From CAWELS01 sp964468205 (GTDB taxonomy: Bacteria > Acidobacteriota > Terriglobia > Bryobacterales > Bryobacteraceae): a stretch of DNA of 64,000 bases. Below, one piece after another: positions 9,077 to 18,006 of the stretch (within the stretch, counting starts at the first letter, position 1; each line of letters starts with the position of its first letter). Location: NCBI GenBank assembly GCA_964468205.1, contig CAYXVG010000036.1, positions 9,497 through 73,496 on the forward strand. Direction: 5' to 3'. Made by a program: the position numbers and the translations under genes. Under the pieces are notes generated by a model. The model saw only the letters and a program-made list of their open reading frames with translations. It searched no databases and was not told where the DNA came from.

Positions 9077-10543
9077 ATGCGAGTTCGGAACTACATTAAT
9101 GGCCGCTGGGCCGATGCCGGAGGCTCGGAGTGGTTGCCGCTGCGGAATCCCGCTACAGGAGAAGAGATCGGCGCCGCGCCGCTCGAGGATGGCGGAGACG
9201 TTGCGGCGGCGGTGGAAGCGGCGGTTAAAGCTTTCCCTACGTGGAGCGTAACGCCGCCCGAGGACCGGATCCAGTACCTCTTCCACCTCAAACAGCTTCT
9301 CGAGGAAAACATCGACGACCTTGCCACGATGATCACCGTCGAGAACGGCAAGACGCTGTCCGAAGCGAAGGGCGAGTTGCGCCGTGGCATTGAGAACGTC
9401 GAAGTGGCGTGCGGCATTCCGACGCTGATGCAGGGCTACAATCTCGAGAACGTGGCCGCCGGCATAGACGAGTTTGTGATCAGGCAACCGCTGGGCGTGG
9501 TGGCCGCGATCACCCCGTTCAATTTCCCCGCGATGATTCCGCTGTGGTTTCTTCCTTACGCCATCGCCTGCGGAAACTGCTTCATCCTCAAACCGTCGGA
9601 GCGCACGCCGCTGGCCATGCAGAATCTGTTCGCTTTGATTGAGCGGCTTGGCCTCCCGCCGGGCGTCCTGAGCCTGGTGAACGGCGGGCGACTCACGGTG
9701 GATCTGTTGCTCGACCACCCCGAGGTCCGCGCGATCAGCTTCGTCGGCTCGACGCCGGTCGCCCGGCATGTCTACGCCCGCGCCTCCCAGAACGGAAAGC
9801 GGGTGCAGTGCCAGGGGGGTGCGAAGAACCACGTGGTGGTGATGCCGGATGCCGATCCGGAATCGACCCCGCGCGTCCTGAGTGACAGCGCTTTCGGCTG
9901 CGCCGGCCAGCGCTGCCTCGCCGTTTCGGTCGCTGTGACGGTCGGAGAAGCGCACGAGCCGTTTCGCGACGCAATTGCCAAAACGGCGGCGCGGTTGAAA
10001 GTCGGCAACGGCCTTGAAGACGGGGTCCAAATGGGACCCGTCATCACTTCGGAAAGCCGCGCCCGGATCGAGAATTCCATTGAACTAGCCCTGGACGAAG
10101 GGGGCAAGGCCGTGGTAGATGGCCGCGAACGGCCGCAGCGCTCGCTCGACGGCGCCAGCTTCCTTGGGCCTACAATTCTTGATGGCGTACCCGCTTCGAG
10201 CGCCGTTGCGACCACCGAGATTTTCGGGCCGGTGCTGTCGCTTGCCCGCGCGGAGTCACTGGAGGAAGCAATCTCCGTGATCAATGCGAACCCCTACGGT
10301 AACGCCGCCTCCATCTTCACCACGAACGGACGGGCCGCCCGCCAGTTCCGCTCCGAAGTGTCGGCCGGCAACGTCGGAGTGAACATCGGCGTCGCCGCTC
10401 CGATGGCGTACTTTCCCTTCAGCGGCTGGAAAGCCAGCTTCTTCGGCTCGCTTCATGGCCAGGGCCGCGACGCAGTAGAGTTTTACACAGATAAAAAAGT
10501 GGTGGTGGAGCGCTGGCCCGCCGAGTGGTCGCGCCATTTTTAA
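9077..10543 (+). CDS. mmsA: Methylmalonate-semialdehyde dehydrogenase (CoA-acylating)
   Basis: This is a full-length aldehyde dehydrogenase (488 residues). It has the NAD-binding ITPFNFPAM, LKPSERTPLA and FVGSTPVAR motifs and the nucleophile in GCAGQRCLA (Cys280). The usual general-base Glu of aldehyde dehydrogenases is replaced by Asn in GGAKNHVVVMPDAD, a hallmark of the CoA-dependent MmsA group. The enzyme converts methylmalonate or malonate semialdehyde to propionyl- or acetyl-CoA in valine, beta-alanine or inositol catabolism. No valine or inositol genes flank it, so the pathway is open. It is cytoplasmic and likely a single transcription unit. Confidence 0.93.
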   Translation: MRVRNYINGRWADAGGSEWLPLRNPATGEEIGAAPLEDGGDVAAAVEAAVKAFPTWSVTPPEDRIQYLFHLKQLLEENIDDLATMITVENGKTLSEAKGELRRGIENVEVACGIPTLMQGYNLENVAAGIDEFVIRQPLGVVAAITPFNFPAMIPLWFLPYAIACGNCFILKPSERTPLAMQNLFALIERLGLPPGVLSLVNGGRLTVDLLLDHPEVRAISFVGSTPVARHVYARASQNGKRVQCQGGAKNHVVVMPDADPESTPRVLSDSAFGCAGQRCLAVSVAVTVGEAHEPFRDAIAKTAARLKVGNGLEDGVQMGPVITSESRARIENSIELALDEGGKAVVDGRERPQRSLDGASFLGPTILDGVPASSAVATTEIFGPVLSLARAESLEEAISVINANPYGNAASIFTTNGRAARQFRSEVSAGNVGVNIGVAAPMAYFPFSGWKASFFGSLHGQGRDAVEFYTDKKVVVERWPAEWSRHF

Positions 10544-10665
10544 CACCGGACGTGGCGCGACCCATGTTACCGTGGGCGACTCGGGCTCGATTTTCGGGAC
10601 TTGGCCGTGCCGCGATGCGTCTGCTTAAGAGGAGCGAAGTCCGCACCCGGGCGGAGTGAGACGGA

Positions 10666-12105
10666 ATGAACACCTGCACACGGAATCTGCTATTCGCTTG
10701 GCTGGCCGCGGCCATCGTTTTCGGCCCCACGGTTACGGCGCAACAGAGTCCGGGTTTCGCCGAGCGCTCGGGCAGCAACACCCTTCTCGGCCAGATGAGC
10801 GATGCGTTTAAGCGGCTGGCGGACCGCGTATCCGTCTCCACCGTCACGATCATCGCCATCGGTTACCGGCCGGTGAACGACGAAGCCGGATCCGGAATGC
10901 CGGCCCAGCAGCGAAGCGGCGGATCCGGCGTAATCGTCGACTCCGAGGGCTACATCCTCACCAACGCCCACGTCGTAGCTGGAGCACAGCGGCTGCAGGT
11001 TATGCTCTCCCATCGGCTGGATGGCGGTATCAAGCGCGAGTCAATTCTCAAGCCCTCCAGCAAGATCCTCGACGCTGATCTCGCCGGAATCGATTTCGAG
11101 ACAGACCTGGCAGTGCTGAAGGTAAACCGGCCCGGCCTCCCCGCGCTCAAGTTCGGCGATTCCGACCTCCTCGCCCCCGGACAGATCGTGCTCGCCTTCG
11201 GCAGCCCGTTGGGCCTGGAGAACTCCGTCACCATGGGCGTGATCAGTTCGCCGGCCCGCCAACTGCGCCCCGAAAGTCCGATGATCTACTTGCAGACCGA
11301 TACCGCGATCAATCCCGGCAACTCCGGCGGACCTCTGGTGAACACTGACGGCGAGGTGGTGGGCATCAATACGCTCATCTTCTCCCAGTCCGGGGGCAGC
11401 GAGGGCATCGGCTTCGCCGCCCCGTCAAACATTGCCGGCAACGTGTATCGTCATATTCGGGAGAGGGGCCGCATGGTCCGCGGCGAGATCGGAGTGCTCC
11501 CGCAGACGATCACTCCAACCATGGCCGCCGGGCTGAAACTCGCCCAAGCTTACGGCGTGATTCTCGGCGATGTTTTCCCAGGCGGGCCGGCGGATCAGGC
11601 GGCGCTGCGCCCCGGCGACATCGTCCTGTCCCTCGATGGCAAACCAATGGAGAACGCCCGCCAATTCATCATCAATCTCTACCGGCCAGCCATTGGCGAT
11701 ATGGTGAGATTGGAAATCCTACGGGGGCGCGAAAAGAAGATCGTCCCGGTGAAGGTCGTGGAGCGGCCGAACGACCCCACCCGCTTCAGTTCCCTGGTCG
11801 CCAGCTCCGGACACCAGATCGAGAAGCTGGGCGTCATCGGCTTCAACCTCTCCGCCGATATCAAACAGCTTCTGCCCCCACTACGGAAGGGTCTCGGCGT
11901 GTTGGTGGCAGCGCGCACGCCCGACGCCCCATACTTCGAAGACGACCTCCGCCCTGGCGATGTGATCTATACCGTGAACCATAATCCCATCACGAACTTG
12001 AACGATCTTGAGGCGGCGCTCGATGGTCTCGATGCGGGCGCTGCGGTCACCGTCCAGGTGGAGCGAAACGGCCATCTGCGGTATCTGTCATTTCAATTGC
12101 CTTAG
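10666..12105 (+). CDS. HtrA/DegP-type serine protease with two PDZ domains
   Basis: The 479-residue protein has a signal peptide ending near VTAQQ. A trypsin-like domain follows with His102 (ILTNAHVV), Asp147 (ETDLAVL) and Ser220 (NPGNSGGPL). Two PDZ domains come next, at about residues 270-360 and 385-475, with GVILGDVFPGGPADQAALRPGD typical of the first (shown in part: GPADQAALRPGD). This is the periplasmic quality-control protease/chaperone architecture. The start has GGAGTGAG-like purines about 8 bases upstream. The next gene starts 12 bases after the stop, so the two may be co-transcribed. Confidence 0.93.
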   Translation: MNTCTRNLLFAWLAAAIVFGPTVTAQQSPGFAERSGSNTLLGQMSDAFKRLADRVSVSTVTIIAIGYRPVNDEAGSGMPAQQRSGGSGVIVDSEGYILTNAHVVAGAQRLQVMLSHRLDGGIKRESILKPSSKILDADLAGIDFETDLAVLKVNRPGLPALKFGDSDLLAPGQIVLAFGSPLGLENSVTMGVISSPARQLRPESPMIYLQTDTAINPGNSGGPLVNTDGEVVGINTLIFSQSGGSEGIGFAAPSNIAGNVYRHIRERGRMVRGEIGVLPQTITPTMAAGLKLAQAYGVILGDVFPGGPADQAALRPGDIVLSLDGKPMENARQFIINLYRPAIGDMVRLEILRGREKKIVPVKVVERPNDPTRFSSLVASSGHQIEKLGVIGFNLSADIKQLLPPLRKGLGVLVAARTPDAPYFEDDLRPGDVIYTVNHNPITNLNDLEAALDGLDAGAAVTVQVERNGHLRYLSFQLP

Positions 12106-12117
12106 GCGGTTAATAAA

Positions 12118-14751
12118 TTGTCCAACGCGGAACGCGAACGTTTGATAGCGGCTCCCGGCAACTCGCCCGCGGGGTGGAAAATGTGGGGGCCTTACCTCAG
12201 TGAACGGCAATGGGGCACGGTCCGGGAAGACTACAGCTCGGATGGAAATGCCTGGGAGTACGTAAGTCATGATGACGCCCGCAGCCGGGCATACCGGTGG
12301 GGCGAAGACGGCTTGGCCGGCTTTAGCGATCACGATTGCCAGATCTGCCTCGCTCTCGCTCTTTGGAACGGCCAGGATCCGATTCTCAAGGAGCGGCTGT
12401 TCGGATTGACCAACAGCCAGGGCAACCACGGCGAAGACGTTAAGGAGTGCTACTACTACCTCGACGCCACTCCAACTCACTGCTACAACAAGATGCTTTA
12501 CAAGTATCCCCAGCAGGCCTTTCCCTACGAGCAACTGGTGGCCGGAAACCGGAGCCGGGGATACCACGATCCGGAGTTCGAATTGCTCGACACGGGGGTT
12601 TTTGATGGTGACCGTTACTTCGATGTCTTCATCGAGTACGCGAAGGCGGATCCCGAAGATATCCTCATGCGCATCACGGTGGTGAACCGGGGCCCGGAAC
12701 CCGCCACCATTCACGTATTACCACAGATCTGGTTCCGGAACACATGGTCCTGGGACCACGGCGCGGCTCGCCCGGAACTGGAGTGGGCGGGCCAGGGCCG
12801 GATCCTCCTGCAGCATACCAGGCTTGGGAACTACCATTTCAGCGCCGGAGAGGGTGCTGAGTTGTTGTTCACCGGCAACGAGACCAACTCCCGCCGGCTG
12901 TTCGACGCCAAAACCGGTCCGGTGTATACGAAGGATGCGATTCACGAAGCTATCGTCCGGGGAAACCCGAGCGCCGTGAACCCGGAGCGCCGGGGTACAA
13001 AGGCCGCGGCTCATCTCATCCTGGACATCCCGGCGGGAGAGGAGCGCGTAGTTCGGGCGCGCCTCCATCAATCCGGTCTCGGCAGCGAGTTCGACGGCTT
13101 CGACCCTCTGGTGGCGGCCCGCCGGCGGGAGGCCGATGAATTCTTTGAATCCGTTCATGCCCGCATAACCGACCCGGAGCTGAGACGCGTGCAGCGCCAG
13201 GCGCTGGCCGGCATGTTGTGGTCAAAGCAGTACTATTTCTATGACGTTGACCGCTGGCTCAAGGGAGATCCGCCTCAACCGCCGCCGCCGGACGAACGGT
13301 GCTCCGTCCGCAACGGGGACTGGCGGCACCTGAACAACGCGGAAGTGATTTCCATGCCGGATAAATGGGAGTATCCTTGGTACGCTGCCTGGGACCTCGC
13401 CTTTCACTGCCTTCCGCTGGCGCTGGTTGACGCCGAATTCGCCAAACGGCAACTCGACCTGATGACCCGCGAATGGTACATGCATCCGAACGGCCAACTT
13501 CCCGCCTACGAGTGGGAATTCAGCGATGTGAATCCCCCTGTTCACGCCTGGGCCACCTGGCGCGTGTTCCAAATCGATCGCAAGCAGCGCGGCGATCAAG
13601 GCGACCTTCCGTTCCTCGAACGGGTCTTTCATAAGCTGCTGCTGAACTTCACCTGGTGGGTGAACCGCAAGGATGTGGAAGGCCGCAATATCTTCCAGGG
13701 CGGATTCCTCGGCCTCGACAACATCGGCGTCTTCGACCGCAGCAAGCCGCTGCCCACCGGCGGTTACATCAACCAGGCCGACGGCACCAGTTGGATGGCG
13801 ATGTACAGCCTGAATCTCTTGCGGATCGCCATTGAGCTCGCCCAGCACAACATTGTCTACGAGGACATCGCCACCAAGTTTTTCGAACACTTTCTGCAGA
13901 TCGCGCACGCCATGACCGACATGGGCGGGCAGGGAATCGGCCTCTGGGACGAGCAGGACCAGTTCTATTACGATGAACTGAACCTGCCGGACGGACATAT
14001 CATCCCCTTGCGCGTTCGCTCGATGGTTGGCCTCATCCCTCTGTTCGCCGTCGAGACGCTCGAACCGGATCAACTTGCCAATCTTCCGGGTTTCACCAAG
14101 CGTCTCGAGTGGACCATGCGGAACCGGCCCGAGCTGTGCGCTTTGGTCTCCCGCTGGCAGGATTCCGGTCGTGGCGAACGCCGGCTGCTCTCCCTCCTCC
14201 GCGGCAGCCGGATGAAGAAACTCCTCAAACGAATGCTCGATCCGGAGGAATTCCTTTCGGACTACGGAGTGCGCGGGTTATCGAAGGCGCACGAGCGGAA
14301 TCCGTACGTCTTTCATGTCAACGGCGAAGAGCTGCAGGTACGCTATCTTCCGGCCGAATCCGACTCCTGGATGTTTGGCGGGAATTCCAACTGGCGGGGA
14401 CCGGTGTGGTTTCCGCTCAACTACCTCATCATCGAATCACTCCAGAAGTTTCACCACTACTACGGCGACGACTTTAAGATCGAATGTCCCACTGGTTCCG
14501 GCAACCTCGTCACCATTAACGAGGCCGCCGACGAGCTATCGCGACGCCTGATGCGAATCTTTCTCCCGGACGAAGGCGGCAGGCGGCCGGTGTTCCGGCA
14601 ACACGAAAAAATGGCCTCCGATCCGCATTTTCGTGAAAACCTGCTGTTCTACGAATATTTTCATGGCGACAATGGCCGTGGAGTGGGCGCTTCGCACCAG
14701 ACCGGCTGGACCGGCCTGGTGGCGAAGTTGATCGACAGGAGCGGATGGTAG
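12118..14751 (+). CDS. GH63-type glycosidase (MGH1-like), cytoplasmic
   Basis: The 877-residue protein begins with WKMWGPYLSERQWGTVREDY and continues with YRWGEDGLAGFSDH, sequences shared by bacterial proteins annotated as glucosidase of family GH63. An N-terminal beta-sandwich precedes an alpha/alpha toroid with WYAAWDLAFHC and NLPDGHIIPL-type segments. Substrates in the family include alpha-glucosides and mannosylglycerate; the substrate here cannot be assigned. There is no signal peptide. The start is TTG: no ATG or GTG lies between the upstream stop and the conserved region, and AGGCGG sits about 9 bases upstream of the TTG. It follows the HtrA gene by 12 bases. Confidence 0.85.
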   Translation: MSNAERERLIAAPGNSPAGWKMWGPYLSERQWGTVREDYSSDGNAWEYVSHDDARSRAYRWGEDGLAGFSDHDCQICLALALWNGQDPILKERLFGLTNSQGNHGEDVKECYYYLDATPTHCYNKMLYKYPQQAFPYEQLVAGNRSRGYHDPEFELLDTGVFDGDRYFDVFIEYAKADPEDILMRITVVNRGPEPATIHVLPQIWFRNTWSWDHGAARPELEWAGQGRILLQHTRLGNYHFSAGEGAELLFTGNETNSRRLFDAKTGPVYTKDAIHEAIVRGNPSAVNPERRGTKAAAHLILDIPAGEERVVRARLHQSGLGSEFDGFDPLVAARRREADEFFESVHARITDPELRRVQRQALAGMLWSKQYYFYDVDRWLKGDPPQPPPPDERCSVRNGDWRHLNNAEVISMPDKWEYPWYAAWDLAFHCLPLALVDAEFAKRQLDLMTREWYMHPNGQLPAYEWEFSDVNPPVHAWATWRVFQIDRKQRGDQGDLPFLERVFHKLLLNFTWWVNRKDVEGRNIFQGGFLGLDNIGVFDRSKPLPTGGYINQADGTSWMAMYSLNLLRIAIELAQHNIVYEDIATKFFEHFLQIAHAMTDMGGQGIGLWDEQDQFYYDELNLPDGHIIPLRVRSMVGLIPLFAVETLEPDQLANLPGFTKRLEWTMRNRPELCALVSRWQDSGRGERRLLSLLRGSRMKKLLKRMLDPEEFLSDYGVRGLSKAHERNPYVFHVNGEELQVRYLPAESDSWMFGGNSNWRGPVWFPLNYLIIESLQKFHHYYGDDFKIECPTGSGNLVTINEAADELSRRLMRIFLPDEGGRRPVFRQHEKMASDPHFRENLLFYEYFHGDNGRGVGASHQTGWTGLVAKLIDRSGW

Positions 14752-14887
14752 GAAGATGGAAAGCGGGTGTGCGGCGCCGTCCGGCTACCCGACGACAGGC
14801 TGCCCGCAAGCGAATTGCACCACCCGCCGCCGCATGATATCGTGCAAGGGAAGTTATTCCCGCGTCTGTCCAGTTTCTGAACCCACG

Positions 14888-17800
14888 ATGCACACGAACC
14901 TGCTCATTCTCTGCTGGGCGCTGATCTGCTCTGCTCACGCGCTCGCTCAGGGCCAGCTCAGCCCCTCCCCGTCCATCGCGCTCGGGCAACCCGAAGGTAT
15001 TCGGGCCACCGACCTGACCAAGACGAATTTCCCCAATCTTGTCGAGGGCAAGGAACTCAATTCGCCTCAAAGCGCGGTGCTCGACAAACTCACCGGCGCC
15101 GTCTATGTCTCCGACACCGGCAATAGCAGGGTCCTCGGCTGGCGGAACTATCAGAGCCTCGTTAACGGGCAGCCGGCCGACATCGTAATCGGCCAGAAAG
15201 ACTTCTACACCACCTTTCCCAAGGGACCCGGTTCGGATCTCACCACGGGCTTTCGCGCTCCTACGGCGGTCGCGGTGGACGGCTCCGGCAACCTCTACGT
15301 CGTTGACTCCGGCAACAACCGCATCCTCCGCTACCCGGACCCGTTTGCCCAGCCGGAGGAACTGAAGCTGCCCAACCTGGTAATCGGCCAGCCCTCCACC
15401 ATCTCGAACGCTCCAAACAATGGCGGTATCTCGGCGCGCAGCATTCGCACCGTGGACAACGGAAACAATCCTTTCCGCACCGGACTCGCATTCGATGGGG
15501 ACGGGAATCTTTGGTTCACCGATTCCGGCAACAGCCGTGTGCTCCGCTATCCGGCCGCCTCTCTCGGCGCTGGGGCTTCTGATGGTCCCAACGCCGACCG
15601 AGTCATCGGACAGCCGGACTTCGAATCGGCCGCCAGCCTGGCGCTGCAGAGCAACAAACGGCTCGTCAAGACCGGAATGCGGAACCCTTCTTCCCTGGCC
15701 CTGGACGGGGCCGGCCGGCTGTTTGTGGCCGACAACCTGAACCGGGTCCTGGTCTACGACGGCGAGCTCTTCTCGGGCCAGCCGGCCAGCCGGATCATGG
15801 GCGTTGTGGTGGTGGAGCAAGGCCAGACGCCGCCGCTGCCGATCAACGAACGCTCGCTCGGGGTTGTGTCCGGCAACAACTGGGCTCCTCCAGAGGGCGT
15901 CTTCACCATCGGAAACATCCCGTTCGCCGTGGACACGCCGGCCAACCGGATTCTGCGTTACGCCCCTTACGACGAGTGGCCGGCCGAGATCCCGGAACGC
16001 CCGTCTCCCGCGGCTGAAGCGGTGATCGGCCAAGAGTTCCTCCAGTCGGATAGTCTGAATCCGAACCGGGGGCAGGCCGAGCCGTCATCCAGCTCATTCT
16101 TCAATCCGATCTCCGGTTCCGTCGGCCCCGGAAACAGAGTCATCATTGCGGATTCAGGGAACAACCGCGCGCTAATCTTCCCGGACTTCTCACACGGGCC
16201 AGTCTTCTCCACCGAACCGCCTTACGCCGCCGAACTCGTGCTCGGGCAACCTGGCTTTGAAAACAGGACTGTAAACCGGATCGAAGGCCGCGAGTTCTTC
16301 TTCAGCACTCCAGGGGGAACCATCTCCGCCGCGGACGTCTTCATCGACTGGAACTCCGACCCGCCCCGCATGTACGTCGCCGATACCAACAACAACCGTG
16401 TACTGGGGTTCAAGGACGCGCGGGCAGTGCGCAACGGAACCTTCGCCGACATCGTGATCGGCCAGCCAGGCATGTTCCGGTCCGTGATCAACTATCCAAG
16501 CAACGACGTTCTGAAGCCAACGGCGACCGGCCTCTTCTTCCCCACCGGCGTCGCCGTGGATTCGAACGGAGACCTATTCGTTGCCGATTGGGGTAACGGG
16601 CGTGTCCTGCGATTCCCGAAGCCCTTCGACCAGCCTCAAGGCCAGCTTCACGAAGCAAACCTCGTTATTGGGCAGCTCGATTTCACCTCCCGGCAGACCG
16701 ATGCCACCTCGCGCACGATGAACGCTCCCTGGGGCCTCAACTTCACTCTGGAGGGGGCGCTTCTCGTCAGCGACAGCTCGCATAACCGCGTGCTGGAGTT
16801 TCGCACTCCGTTCGAGAACGGGATGGCCGCCGTCAAGGTGTTCGGGCAGCCGGACTTCCTCAGCACCAACACCGGAAATAGTCTGAACCGGATGCGGACC
16901 CCCCGCGGCATTTCCACCGATACCAGCGCCCGCCTGTATGTGGTGGACTTTGGTAACGATCGCGTTCTTGTGTGGGGCGATATCCGCCAGGCTCCGTCTG
17001 CCGATTCCCAAGCCGCCATTCCAATTACCGGCTTGCGCGATCCTCAGGACGTCTACGTCAGCCCGGAGACAGGCAAGGCCTGGGTGGCCGAGACCGGCGC
17101 TTCCCGGGCGCTGCGCTTCCCGGAATTCACCACAATGCAGATCGAGGGAGTCGCTTTCGAACTTGCCGTCTCCGCCCCGGCGCCACTCGCCGTGGCGCAA
17201 GATCCGTTCGGGAACCTCTTCGTCGCCGATGCTTTCAACCGGATCGCCGCGTATTTCCAGGGGTTGGCATTTACCAATGCGGCTAACTTCTTGAGTCGCG
17301 CCGCGCCGGGAATGATCACCTCGCTCTGGTTCCCGGAAAACTCCTCGATTCAGTTCACCGCCGCTGGCATCGTGCCGCTTCCCACCGAACTCTCCGACGT
17401 CTCCGTATCCGTGGACGGAAAACTCGCGCCCCTGTATTTCGTTTCGCCCGGCCAAGTGAACTTCCTGATGCCCAACGACGCGCCGGCAAGCGGCACGGTC
17501 ACCGTTACCATCTTCCGTCCCTCCACCCAGCAGATCATCGCCAGCAGTCCGGTGCAGATGGATGTGGCGTCTCCGGGGCTCTTCACCCGGCCGCCGACCG
17601 GAACCGGGCAAGTCGCGGCCCTGAATCAGGACAACTCGATCAATTCCGACACGAATCCGGCCAGAATCAGGGAAGTGATTCAGATCTTCGCCACCGGCGC
17701 GGGCTTCATCCCGGGCGCGCCTCCGGATGGCCATGTCGCCACCGGACTCATCCGGACGCCGGAAACACCTCAGGTGTTCATCGGCGCGCGCCAGGCCGAG

Positions 17801-17974
17801 GTGCAGTTCTCGGGTCTTGCGCCCAGCCTCGTCGGCGTCTGGCAGATCAACGCGTTCATCCCCGAGCAGACGGCCGCGGGCAACGCCTTCGTGGTTGTCA
17901 TCATGAACTCACGGCCCAGCGGCGACCCGAACAACCCGGGCAGCATCGTCACCACCATCGCCGTCAGAAGGTAG
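14888..17974 (+). CDS. Giant secreted NHL-repeat protein with Solibacter-type C-terminal domain
   Basis: From ATG 14888 the product is 1028 residues and starts with a clean signal peptide (MHTNLLILCWALICSAHALA). An upstream in-frame ATG at 14756 would add a non-secretory extension, so it was rejected. The body is a long run of NHL-like beta-propeller repeats, each with a VADTNNNRVLGF or VDSGNNRILRY motif and a VIGQPDF motif. The last 230 or so residues match the pattern of the C-terminal domain common in Solibacter secreted proteins (TNAANF, LYFVSPGQVNFLMP, FSGLAPSLVGVWQIN). The probable role is extracellular binding or surface attachment; no catalytic motif is visible. It converges on the next large gene, which ends in the same kind of domain. 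Confidence 0.85.
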   Translation: MHTNLLILCWALICSAHALAQGQLSPSPSIALGQPEGIRATDLTKTNFPNLVEGKELNSPQSAVLDKLTGAVYVSDTGNSRVLGWRNYQSLVNGQPADIVIGQKDFYTTFPKGPGSDLTTGFRAPTAVAVDGSGNLYVVDSGNNRILRYPDPFAQPEELKLPNLVIGQPSTISNAPNNGGISARSIRTVDNGNNPFRTGLAFDGDGNLWFTDSGNSRVLRYPAASLGAGASDGPNADRVIGQPDFESAASLALQSNKRLVKTGMRNPSSLALDGAGRLFVADNLNRVLVYDGELFSGQPASRIMGVVVVEQGQTPPLPINERSLGVVSGNNWAPPEGVFTIGNIPFAVDTPANRILRYAPYDEWPAEIPERPSPAAEAVIGQEFLQSDSLNPNRGQAEPSSSSFFNPISGSVGPGNRVIIADSGNNRALIFPDFSHGPVFSTEPPYAAELVLGQPGFENRTVNRIEGREFFFSTPGGTISAADVFIDWNSDPPRMYVADTNNNRVLGFKDARAVRNGTFADIVIGQPGMFRSVINYPSNDVLKPTATGLFFPTGVAVDSNGDLFVADWGNGRVLRFPKPFDQPQGQLHEANLVIGQLDFTSRQTDATSRTMNAPWGLNFTLEGALLVSDSSHNRVLEFRTPFENGMAAVKVFGQPDFLSTNTGNSLNRMRTPRGISTDTSARLYVVDFGNDRVLVWGDIRQAPSADSQAAIPITGLRDPQDVYVSPETGKAWVAETGASRALRFPEFTTMQIEGVAFELAVSAPAPLAVAQDPFGNLFVADAFNRIAAYFQGLAFTNAANFLSRAAPGMITSLWFPENSSIQFTAAGIVPLPTELSDVSVSVDGKLAPLYFVSPGQVNFLMPNDAPASGTVTVTIFRPSTQQIIASSPVQMDVASPGLFTRPPTGTGQVAALNQDNSINSDTNPARIREVIQIFATGAGFIPGAPPDGHVATGLIRTPETPQVFIGARQAEVQFSGLAPSLVGVWQINAFIPEQTAAGNAFVVVIMNSRPSGDPNNPGSIVTTIAVRR

Positions 17975-17980
17975 ATAGCC

Positions 17981-18006
17981 GGGGCCGGCCTGCGCGTCCC
18001 GGCCCC
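17981..18006. other. GC hairpin between convergent genes
   Basis: GGGGCCGG at 17981-17988 pairs with CCGGCCCC at 17999-18006 around a ten-base loop, in the 32-base gap between two convergent stop codons. It has no T tract on either strand, so it is not a canonical intrinsic terminator. It could still slow polymerase or protect 3' ends. Confidence 0.4.
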